From: Halomonas llamarensis
GTDB lineage: Bacteria; Pseudomonadota; Gammaproteobacteria; Pseudomonadales; Halomonadaceae
DNA: 64,000 nucleotides
Assembly (NCBI RefSeq): GCF_023555005.1
Contig: NZ_JAMJPJ010000005.1
Location: 1 to 64,000 of the forward strand
Direction of reading: 5' to 3'
In this document: piece after piece, positions 57,912 through 64,000 of the stretch
Numbering within the stretch: position 1 is the first letter of the stretch
Layout of the letters: each line of letters starts with the position of its first letter
Position numbers and translations under genes: made by a program
Notes under the pieces: model-generated
Seen by the model: only the letters and a program-made list of their open reading frames with translations
What the model was told of the DNA's origin: nothing
Database searches by the model: none

Positions 57912-58463
57912 ATGAACCCGAAAGTTGTAGTTCGTTGCATCTTAATCAGTCTTTTACTTGCCGCCCCCGCGCCATTGCTGTTGGCAGGGATCGTTCACCT
58001 ATTCAACGCACCACTGGCAGCGCTTTTAATGACAGAGCTTGCCATCAGCGGTATCGCCAGCACTTATTTTGCCGTGGCGTTTGGTAGTTTTATTCTTCTG
58101 TGTGTCGGTACATTGGCCGCAGCGGGTCTTGCACCTCCGGTGGTTGTAACGCCTGAAGTCGCCCGCACTAAGCCAGCGTCGCGTCAGCCAGCGACCTCAG
58201 TCCCAGAGGAAGACGGTTGGGATGAGGAAGAAGATATTATCGATCCCAACGATGGCCGCGAAGAAGGCGAAGTGAAGTGGTTTAATACGAATAAAGGCTA
58301 CGGCTTTATTACCCGTGAAAACGGCGAAGATGTGTTTGTGCATTTCCGCGCCATTCGTGGTCGTGGGCCGCGTATGCTAACGGAAGGGCAGATCGTGCGT
58401 TACTACGTGATCAAAAACGAGCGTGGTTTGCAGGCGGATGATGTCAGCATCATCGTCGAGTAG
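57912..58463 (+). CDS. Membrane-anchored cold-shock-domain protein
   Basis: The 183-residue protein has two hydrophobic helices (about 5-30 and 44-73), a linker with a very acidic stretch (99-119), and a C-terminal cold-shock domain (118-183). The CSD keeps RNP1-like K128-GYGFIT and RNP2-like V141-FVHF, so it should bind single-stranded RNA or DNA. Both termini of the hairpin would place the CSD in the cytoplasm. This domain order is unlike soluble CspA proteins (about 70 residues). The start is taken at 57912; the frame is open upstream to 57840, with a weak site before either. Confidence 0.8.
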   Translation: MNPKVVVRCILISLLLAAPAPLLLAGIVHLFNAPLAALLMTELAISGIASTYFAVAFGSFILLCVGTLAAAGLAPPVVVTPEVARTKPASRQPATSVPEEDGWDEEEDIIDPNDGREEGEVKWFNTNKGYGFITRENGEDVFVHFRAIRGRGPRMLTEGQIVRYYVIKNERGLQADDVSIIVE

Positions 58464-58494
58464 ACGCGCTGACAACACAAGCCGTTAGTGTTCC

Positions 58495-58525
58495 CACTCA
58501 ACCCCGCGTTTAGCGGGGTTGAGTG
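58495..58525. terminator. Bidirectional terminator after the cold-shock gene
   Basis: CACTCAACCCCGC-GTTTA-GCGGGGTTGAGTG is a perfect 13-pair stem between two convergent genes. Confidence 0.88.
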
Positions 58526-58551
58526 TGTTTGGGCGTTAAAAAAAGGGTGGC

Positions 58552-58938
58552 TTAACGCCCTGAGTCAGGCCAGTGGATAGCACGCTCTTCGCCGCCAGGT
58601 AATACTTGCCAGAAGCGATCAGGGTCGTCGCCTGGGTTCCAGCTGCCAAGTGAGCAGCGAATCTCTGTTTGCAGCGCTTCAGCCGCATACTGGGCGGCTT
58701 CTTGGTCGGTATGCCACGGTGTGTTATGGCTATCCATCCATAGACTGGCAAAGCCGTCGGCGGCTTTTTCGACCAGCAGTATCGGCACAGGCTGACCATT
58801 ATAGTGGCCCTGGGTGCGCCACTTGCCTTTACCCGCAGGCACGAGCGGCGGCGCATCAAGTGCCTGCGCGAGCCAAGCATTGAGCGCGTCATGGGGTGCG
58901 TGCGCCAAGTAGATTTCAATATCCGGGTAATGCTCCAT
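58552..58938 (-). CDS. Conserved protein of unknown function, next to dapE
   Basis: The 128-residue cytoplasmic protein begins '[27 protein letters not shown]' and includes 'PVPILLVEKAADGFASLWMDSHNTPW'. It ends with 'DRFWQVLPGGEERAIHWPD'. No signal or membrane helix. Its ATG overlaps the dapE stop by one base (TAATG), so it is coupled to the dapE operon. I do not recognise a domain. Confidence 0.72.
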   Translation of the reverse strand: MEHYPDIEIYLAHAPHDALNAWLAQALDAPPLVPAGKGKWRTQGHYNGQPVPILLVEKAADGFASLWMDSHNTPWHTDQEAAQYAAEALQTEIRCSLGSWNPGDDPDRFWQVLPGGEERAIHWPDSGR

Positions 58939-60122
58939 TAGCCGTGCTCCCTGGCGTGGCCGGTACCATCGACAAACAGCGCCTTGAGTGTTGCTTCGTA
59001 GATGCGGCTCAAATCATCCAGGTCTGCCGCACGGATTCGCTCGTTGACTTTGTGAATCGTGTCATTAAGCGGCCCGAGCTCCACCACTTGCGCGCCGAGG
59101 GTGGCGATAAAACGTCCGTCAGAGGTGCCGCCTGAGGTGGAGAGCGTCGGGCGTTTGCCGGTTACCGTTTCAACGCCTTGAATCGCGGCATCCACCAGTG
59201 CGCCTTCGGCGGTCAGAAACGGCTCGCCGTTGAGTGTCCAATCCAGTTCGTACTCAAGCCCGTGCGCGTCCAGAATGGCGTGGGTACGCGCCTTCAACTC
59301 GTCGTGGGTGACCTCGGTGGAAAAGCGCAAGTTGAACACCACTTCCACCTCACCGGGGATCACATTGGTCGCCCCAGTGCCTGCGCGGAAATTAGAGATC
59401 TGAAAGCGGGTAGCAGGGAAAAAATCGTTACCGTGATCCCAGTGCTCGTTGACTAGCGCATCCAAGGCAGGCATGGCCTGATGAATCGGGTTGCGTGCCA
59501 AATGTGGGTAGGCCACATGCCCCTGCACGCCTTTGATATGCAACACGCCGCCTAGCGAGCCACGTCGGCCGTTTTTGATCATGTCGCCCAAGTGTGTTGT
59601 CGACGAGGGCTCGCCAACGATGCAGTAATCCAGCCGGTCGTGGGATTCGCGCAAATGCTCGACTACCGCGCGGGTGCCATCAATGGCAGGTCCTTCTTCG
59701 TCGGAGGTGATTAAAAACGCGATGCGGCCGTCGTGGTCGGGATGGGCGACGACGAAGCGCTCTACCGCCGTCACCATGGCCGCGAGGCTGCCTTTCATAT
59801 CCGAGGCACCGCGACCGCACAACATGCCGTACTCATCGATACACGGCTCAAACGGCGGGTATTCCCAGCGCGTAGGTGGGCCGCTGGGGACAACGTCGGT
59901 GTGTCCGGCAAAGGCGAGCACCGGGCCGTGATGACCGCGCACCGCCCAGAAGTTGTCCACGTCGCCAAATGGGAGTCGCTCAATGTGAAAATCGAGCGCT
60001 GTTAAGCGCTCGATCATGACATCTTGGCAGCCTTCGTCGTCCGGCGTCACCGACGCGCGGCTGAGCAGGTCAAAGGCGAGCTGTAGCGTCGGCGAGAGTG
60101 CCTTGGCCTCAGTTATGGGCAT
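58938..60122 (-). CDS. dapE: Succinyl-diaminopimelate desuccinylase
   Basis: The 394-residue M20 zinc hydrolase makes LL-diaminopimelate. Zinc ligands lie in '[13 protein letters not shown]' (His about 73), '[16 protein letters not shown]' (Asp about 106) and '[11 protein letters not shown]' (catalytic and zinc Glu about 140). '[12 protein letters not shown]' holds the C-terminal His ligand. It is 15-20 residues longer at the N-terminus than Escherichia coli DapE. It overlaps dapD by 14 bases. Confidence 0.95.
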   Translation of the reverse strand: MPITEAKALSPTLQLAFDLLSRASVTPDDEGCQDVMIERLTALDFHIERLPFGDVDNFWAVRGHHGPVLAFAGHTDVVPSGPPTRWEYPPFEPCIDEYGMLCGRGASDMKGSLAAMVTAVERFVVAHPDHDGRIAFLITSDEEGPAIDGTRAVVEHLRESHDRLDYCIVGEPSSTTHLGDMIKNGRRGSLGGVLHIKGVQGHVAYPHLARNPIHQAMPALDALVNEHWDHGNDFFPATRFQISNFRAGTGATNVIPGEVEVVFNLRFSTEVTHDELKARTHAILDAHGLEYELDWTLNGEPFLTAEGALVDAAIQGVETVTGKRPTLSTSGGTSDGRFIATLGAQVVELGPLNDTIHKVNERIRAADLDDLSRIYEATLKALFVDGTGHAREHG

Positions 60123-61134
60123 GCAGCGCCTCGTTTAGCGCAACGGCGCTTTTATTGGTCAAACACTCGATGCGGCCGTTTTGCGAGTTGCGGCGCAGCA
60201 GTAAGTCGTCCTGGCCGGCAAGCTCACGTGCGGCGACGGTGTCAACGTCTTGATTCTTCTCGTCAAGCAGCGTGACCTTGGCGCTGGCGGTTATATAGAG
60301 GCCCGCCTCGACCGTACAGCGATCGCCCAGCGGAATGCCGATACCGGCATTGGCGCCAATCAGGCAGCCATCGCCGACTTTGATGACAATATTGCCGCCG
60401 CCGGAAAGCGTGCCCATGGTGGAGCAGCCGCCGCCCAGATCTGAGCCTTTGCCAACCATCACACCAGCGGAGATGCGCCCTTCAATCATGCCCGGGCCTT
60501 CGGTGCCGGCATTGAAGTTGACAAAGCCTTCGTGCATGACGGTCGTGCCTTCACCGAGATAAGCGCCTAAACGCACGCGGGAGGTATCGCCGATGCGAAT
60601 GCCACCCGGCACCACGTAATCGGTCATTTTGGGGAACTTGTCCACACAATCGACCGATAGCGCGCGACCGGCCAGACGCGCTTTTAGACGGCGAACGGGC
60701 AGCTCTTCAATATCGATGGCGCCTTCATTGGTCCAGGCGATGTTGCGCAACAGGCCGAACATGCCGGTAAGATCGAGCTCGTGAGGCTTGACCAAACGAT
60801 GCGAGAGCAAATGCAGCTTGAGGTAGACCTCCGGTGCAGTTTGCGGCGGCTGGTCGTTTCCTATAAACATCGCCACTAACGGGCGCGTGCTTGTCGCAAA
60901 GGATTCAGCCAGCTCGGCCTGTGCCGCATGGCCAGTGTCTTCGAGCGCTTTTGCCAGGCGTGTGCAGTCTTCAGGTAGGAAGCTGATGGCAGCGTTGCCT
61001 TGTGGCGCGTCAAGCACTTCTTTCGCGGCGTTTACCAGGTTTTCATCAGGGTTTAATAGCGGCGCCGGGTAATAAATCTCCAGCCAGTCGCCCTGGGTAT
61101 TTTGCGTGCCGATTCCAAGCGCAAAGCTCAGCAT
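60109..61134 (-). CDS. dapD: Tetrahydrodipicolinate N-succinyltransferase
   Basis: The 341-residue left-handed beta-helix enzyme starts the succinylase branch of lysine synthesis. The C-terminal half has hexapeptide repeats ('[33 protein letters not shown]', '[28 protein letters not shown]'). The protein is the longer pseudomonad type, not the 274-residue enteric one. ATG 61134 has AAGGAA upstream; an earlier in-frame ATG adds seven residues. Confidence 0.93.
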   Translation of the reverse strand: MLSFALGIGTQNTQGDWLEIYYPAPLLNPDENLVNAAKEVLDAPQGNAAISFLPEDCTRLAKALEDTGHAAQAELAESFATSTRPLVAMFIGNDQPPQTAPEVYLKLHLLSHRLVKPHELDLTGMFGLLRNIAWTNEGAIDIEELPVRRLKARLAGRALSVDCVDKFPKMTDYVVPGGIRIGDTSRVRLGAYLGEGTTVMHEGFVNFNAGTEGPGMIEGRISAGVMVGKGSDLGGGCSTMGTLSGGGNIVIKVGDGCLIGANAGIGIPLGDRCTVEAGLYITASAKVTLLDEKNQDVDTVAARELAGQDDLLLRRNSQNGRIECLTNKSAVALNEALHAHN

Positions 61135-61204
61135 AGTTAAATTCCTTTGAGTCAATGTTCAGTCAAGCTGTTTAACGTTTGTCGCAATCTAGCGTTTGTG
61201 AAAT

Positions 61205-61543
61205 CTAGAGCTTGTCGTAATCGCCGTCTTGGTAACCGACAAGAATGGTGTCGTCGTCGAGTTCCAGCAGAGGGCGCTTTAAAAGCGTTGGGTGTTTCAA
61301 CATCAGTTGGCGGATAGAATTGGCGTCAAAATCTTTTTCTTCGTCGGAAAGCTCGCGCCAGGTTTTGCTGCGTTTATTGATCGCCTCGACCAGCGGGACG
61401 CGGTGCAGAATGTGCTCTAAAAGGGCCGCTGAAAGCCCGTCTTTACGGAGGTCGTGGGTCTTGTAGAGCAGGCTTTTTTCATCCAGTGCCTTACGCGCTT
61501 TGCGGCAGGTATCGCAGTTATCGATCATGTAAAGCGTGAGCAT
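61205..61543 (-). CDS. yffB: ArsC/Spx-family protein YffB
   Basis: The 112-residue thioredoxin-fold protein has 'MIDNCDTCRKARKALDEK', a C-x-x-C as in Spx/YffB, and 'RPLLELDDDTILVGYQ', with Arg ArsC-type. In pseudomonads it lies in the same place between dapD and dapC. Function is not known; glutathione-dependent reduction was proposed. Confidence 0.85.
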   Translation of the reverse strand: MLTLYMIDNCDTCRKARKALDEKSLLYKTHDLRKDGLSAALLEHILHRVPLVEAINKRSKTWRELSDEEKDFDANSIRQLMLKHPTLLKRPLLELDDDTILVGYQDGDYDKL

Positions 61544-61665
61544 ATGACCTCCTTTTGTCTATTAAGATGGGTCTCTATTAAGACAGACCTTGATTAAGAC
61601 GAGTCATGGTTAGCGCTGGGTTGGCTAACGGGTTGGCTGTCATGGGCCCGTTTCGTCACTCTTAA

Positions 61666-62862
61666 TTAGCCGCTTTCCATTAGCCGGCGAATCCGCTGGG
61701 CAGCCTCAAGCGTGGGGCCAAGCTCCACCACCAACGCTAAGCGCAGTCGCCCAGCGCCAGGATTTATGCCGTTTGTGCCTGGGCGCCCCATAAGGCTACC
61801 GGGCAAAACGCTAACGTGCGCCTGTTCAAACAAGCGCTGGGTGAAGGCGATATCGTCACCGTCCGGTACCGCTGGCCAGAGGTAAAAACTCGCTTCAGGG
61901 GTAGGAAAATCTAGCACCGAGGCGAGTTCCTGGGTCACGGCGGCGAATTTGTCCCGATAGGCGTCGCGGTTGACGCGCACGTGGCTTTCGTCCCGCCAAG
62001 CGGCAATAGAGGCGTGTTGCAACGGCAGCGACATCGCGCAGCCGTGGTACGTGCGGTAGCGTTTAAATGGCTCAATTAGCGCCGCGTCGCCGGCGACAAA
62101 GCCTGAGCGCAATCCCGGCAGATTGGAGCGCTTTGAGAGCGAATGAAACACCAGGCAGCGGCGGTAGTCGTGGCGGTTTAGCTTGGCGCAGGCTTGTAAA
62201 AGCCCGGGCGGCGGGTTGGTCTCATCCAAGTAGAGCTCGGAGTAGCACTCGTCGGAGGCGATGATGAAGTCAAACTCATCGGCCAGGGCGATTAGCTGTT
62301 TGAATTCTGCAAGCGGGGTCACCGCCCCGGTGGGGTTGCCTGGCGAGCAGACAAATACCATCTGAACGTCGCGCCAGGTATCGGCCGATACGGCGGAAAA
62401 ATCGGGACGAAAGCCGTTTTCTGCGGTGCAATCGAGATATAGCGGTTCGCCACCAGCGAGTAGCGTCGCGCCTTCATATATCTGGTAGAAGGGGTTGGGC
62501 ACCGCGACCTTTGCTGCCCGGGTACGGTCGAGCGCGGCCTGTACGAAAGCAAAAATAGCTTCACGCGTCCCATTGACTGGGAGTACCTGGGTCTCTGGGT
62601 CAAGCTCCTTCAGGGAGAAGCGTTGTGTCGCCCAATCGGCGATGGTTTGACGCAGTAAAGGCAACCCAGCAGTGGCGGGGTAGCGGGCGAATTCGGCCTG
62701 ATGGGCATGCAGCGCGTCGAGCGCGGCAGCGAAAGGCGCGTGCTGTGGCTCGCCGATAGTCAGCGGGATATGGGCGAGATCCGTCGGCGCTGTGAGTGCT
62801 GCCTTCAGTGCGGCCAGTTTTTCGAACGGATAAGGGTGTAAGGCGTCAAGATCGGGGTTCAT
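61666..62862 (-). CDS. dapC: Succinyldiaminopimelate aminotransferase
   Basis: The 398-residue class I/II PLP aminotransferase makes succinyl-LL-diaminopimelate. PLP Lys is in 'FHSLSKRSNLPGLRSGF'; 'SPGNPTGAV' and 'ASDECYSELY' are aminotransferase motifs. The start is ATG 62862 ('MNPDLDALHPYPFEKL'), as in DapC proteins. The context (dapD, dapE, yffB, glnD) supports the assignment over ArgD or AlaC. Confidence 0.92.
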   Translation of the reverse strand: MNPDLDALHPYPFEKLAALKAALTAPTDLAHIPLTIGEPQHAPFAAALDALHAHQAEFARYPATAGLPLLRQTIADWATQRFSLKELDPETQVLPVNGTREAIFAFVQAALDRTRAAKVAVPNPFYQIYEGATLLAGGEPLYLDCTAENGFRPDFSAVSADTWRDVQMVFVCSPGNPTGAVTPLAEFKQLIALADEFDFIIASDECYSELYLDETNPPPGLLQACAKLNRHDYRRCLVFHSLSKRSNLPGLRSGFVAGDAALIEPFKRYRTYHGCAMSLPLQHASIAAWRDESHVRVNRDAYRDKFAAVTQELASVLDFPTPEASFYLWPAVPDGDDIAFTQRLFEQAHVSVLPGSLMGRPGTNGINPGAGRLRLALVVELGPTLEAAQRIRRLMESG

Positions 62863-62969
62863 GAGCATCCAGAGTGCGTGTCCAGGGTGGCTGAGCGGCA
62901 TCGTTGTCGGCGTTTGGCTAGCCGATTATAGGCAAGCCCCGAGGCAGGCTCAAATAAGCCGGGCTCAAA

Positions 62970-64000
62970 TTAGACGCTCAATTCGTCCGTCAAGCGCTCG
63001 CGTAACTGCTGTTGGCGATCCGGGTCGGTCAGTGGTTTGCCTGCTTTGGTGGTGATGAAAAAGACGTCTTCTACGCGTTCACCCAGGGTGGCAATTTTAG
63101 CCGCCGAGAGGGCGATACCTTGCTCCATGAAAATGCGTCCGACGCGAGCCAAAAGGCCGGGGCGGTCCGGTGCGCTGAGTTCTAGCATAGTGCGGTCATT
63201 GGCCGGATCCTGTTCGATCAGCACTTCGGTGGGCACCTTAAAGTGCTTAAGTTGGCGCGGCGTGTGGCGGGAGACGATATCGGGGTAGTCGTCTGGGTCA
63301 TCGAGCTCTTCGACTAGGTGACGGCGCATTTCTTCTATGCGTTCCGGTTCACAGATGGCCTGGCCTTGGTTGTCCAGTACTATAAAGGTGTTGAGTGTCC
63401 AGTTGTTGTGAGACGTGGCAATGCGCGCATCGTGAATCGAAAGCCCGAGCTGCTCCATGGCCGCAGCGGTAGCCGCAAAGAGGTCATCCACCGAGCGCGT
63501 GTGGATAAATACCTTGGTGCCACCTTCGGACATGCCCTTTGTGGGGGCGCTGATTAACACCAGTGGCAGGTGAATGTCGGTGTGGCCCATGATGCCTTGG
63601 GTTTGCCAGGCAATTTCGCTGGGCGCGTACTGCAAAAAGTAGTCTTCGCCGAGCGAATCCCATAGCGGGTCGATCTGTTCGGCGTCAATGCCGATGGTTT
63701 GCAAAAGCGAACGGGCTTCCATGCGGGTTTCGCGCACCCAGTCATCACGGTCGGGCGGGTTTTTTAGCCCGCGACGCAACGCGCGCTTGGTTTCGGAGTG
63801 GAGTTGGCGTAACAGCGATGCCCGCCAACCGTTCCATAGCGTGGGGTTGGTGGCGTTGATATCGGCAACCGTGAGCACATAAAGGTAATCCAAACGCGTT
63901 TCGCTGCGCACGACGAGGGCAAAATCGCGAATCACATCAGGGTCGGTGATATCGCGCTTTTGTGCCGTCATCGACATCAAAAGGTGCTGCTCAACCAGCC
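62970..64000 (-). CDS. glnD: Bifunctional uridylyltransferase/uridylyl-removing enzyme GlnD, C-terminal part
   Basis: The frame is open to the right edge of the window, so only the C-terminal about 343 residues are seen. 'HLLMSMTAQKRDITDPDVI' is the end of the HD (uridylyl-removing) domain. Two ACT domains follow ('TKVFIHTRSVDDLFAATAAAMEQLGLSIHDARIATSHNNWTLNTFIV' and 'TMLELSAPDRPGLLARVGRIFMEQGIALSAAKIATLGERVEDVFFI') that bind glutamine. GlnD modifies PII proteins by nitrogen status. The N-terminal nucleotidyltransferase domain lies outside. Confidence 0.94.
   Translation of the reverse strand, partial: LVEQHLLMSMTAQKRDITDPDVIRDFALVVRSETRLDYLYVLTVADINATNPTLWNGWRASLLRQLHSETKRALRRGLKNPPDRDDWVRETRMEARSLLQTIGIDAEQIDPLWDSLGEDYFLQYAPSEIAWQTQGIMGHTDIHLPLVLISAPTKGMSEGGTKVFIHTRSVDDLFAATAAAMEQLGLSIHDARIATSHNNWTLNTFIVLDNQGQAICEPERIEEMRRHLVEELDDPDDYPDIVSRHTPRQLKHFKVPTEVLIEQDPANDRTMLELSAPDRPGLLARVGRIFMEQGIALSAAKIATLGERVEDVFFITTKAGKPLTDPDRQQQLRERLTDELSV

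Overview
The window is chromosomal DNA from a gammaproteobacterium, most likely a Halomonas-type (Halomonadaceae) species. I infer this from protein character, moderately high GC, an acetoacetyl-CoA reductase of the polyhydroxyalkanoate pathway, and gene orders shared with pseudomonads and enterics: rpsP-rimM-trmD-rplS, xerD-dsbC-hom-thrC-recJ, prfB-lysS, rsmD/ftsY-ftsE-ftsX-rpoH, argB-algC-dut-coaBC/radC-rpmBG-mutM, and glnD-dapC-yffB-dapD-dapE. I ran no database search. All calls rest on reading the sequence and on knowledge of the families.

Layout. 1-4.2 kb is decaying accessory DNA: a cytochrome P450 N-terminal fragment, a MarR regulator stopped by a nonsense codon, an intact CRP/FNR-type regulator, moaB, and a moeA split by an in-frame amber codon. 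4.4-12.4 kb holds an initiator tRNA-Met, phaB, a large DUF349 protein, minC, minDE and sbcB. 12.4-19.7 kb holds a pitrilysin-like protease, an SRAP-family protein without its catalytic residues, a TetR-acyltransferase pair, a CNNM/CorC protein and a YpjD-like membrane protein. 19.9-30.2 kb is core: ffh, the 30S/50S/tRNA-modification operon, xerD, dsbC, hom, thrC and recJ.

30.2-36.3 kb is an accessory block between recJ and prfB, genes that are neighbours in enterics. It carries a YitT-type membrane protein, a vapBC toxin-antitoxin pair, a MerR-controlled copper-type P-ATPase operon ending in a tiny membrane-protein ORF, and a FadL-type porin. 36.4-48.3 kb returns to core: prfB with its programmed frameshift, lysS, an MFS transporter, bolA, a HolD-like gene, rimI, zapB, rsmD, ftsYEX, rpoH and slmA. 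48.3-58.5 kb carries argB, algC, dut, coaBC, radC, rpmBG, mutM, rlmI, ald, slyX and a membrane-anchored cold-shock-domain protein. 58.5-64 kb is the lysine/diaminopimelate branch (dapE, dapD, dapC) with yffB and the 3' part of glnD, which runs off the right edge.

Themes. Division-site control recurs (minCDE, zapB, slmA, ftsEX, and xerD for chromosome resolution), as do translation and protein targeting (ffh/ftsY, prfB, lysS, ribosomal proteins). The observations most worth following are the catalytically empty SRAP protein, the interrupted moeA, the 25-residue ORF overlapping copA, the membrane-tethered cold-shock domain, a structured spacer ahead of rplS, a sigma-E-like promoter for rpoH, and near-perfect operator palindromes for the TetR and MerR regulators. 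I saw no CRISPR array, prophage, intact insertion sequence or rRNA gene. No clearly new multi-gene defence or metabolic system is present.
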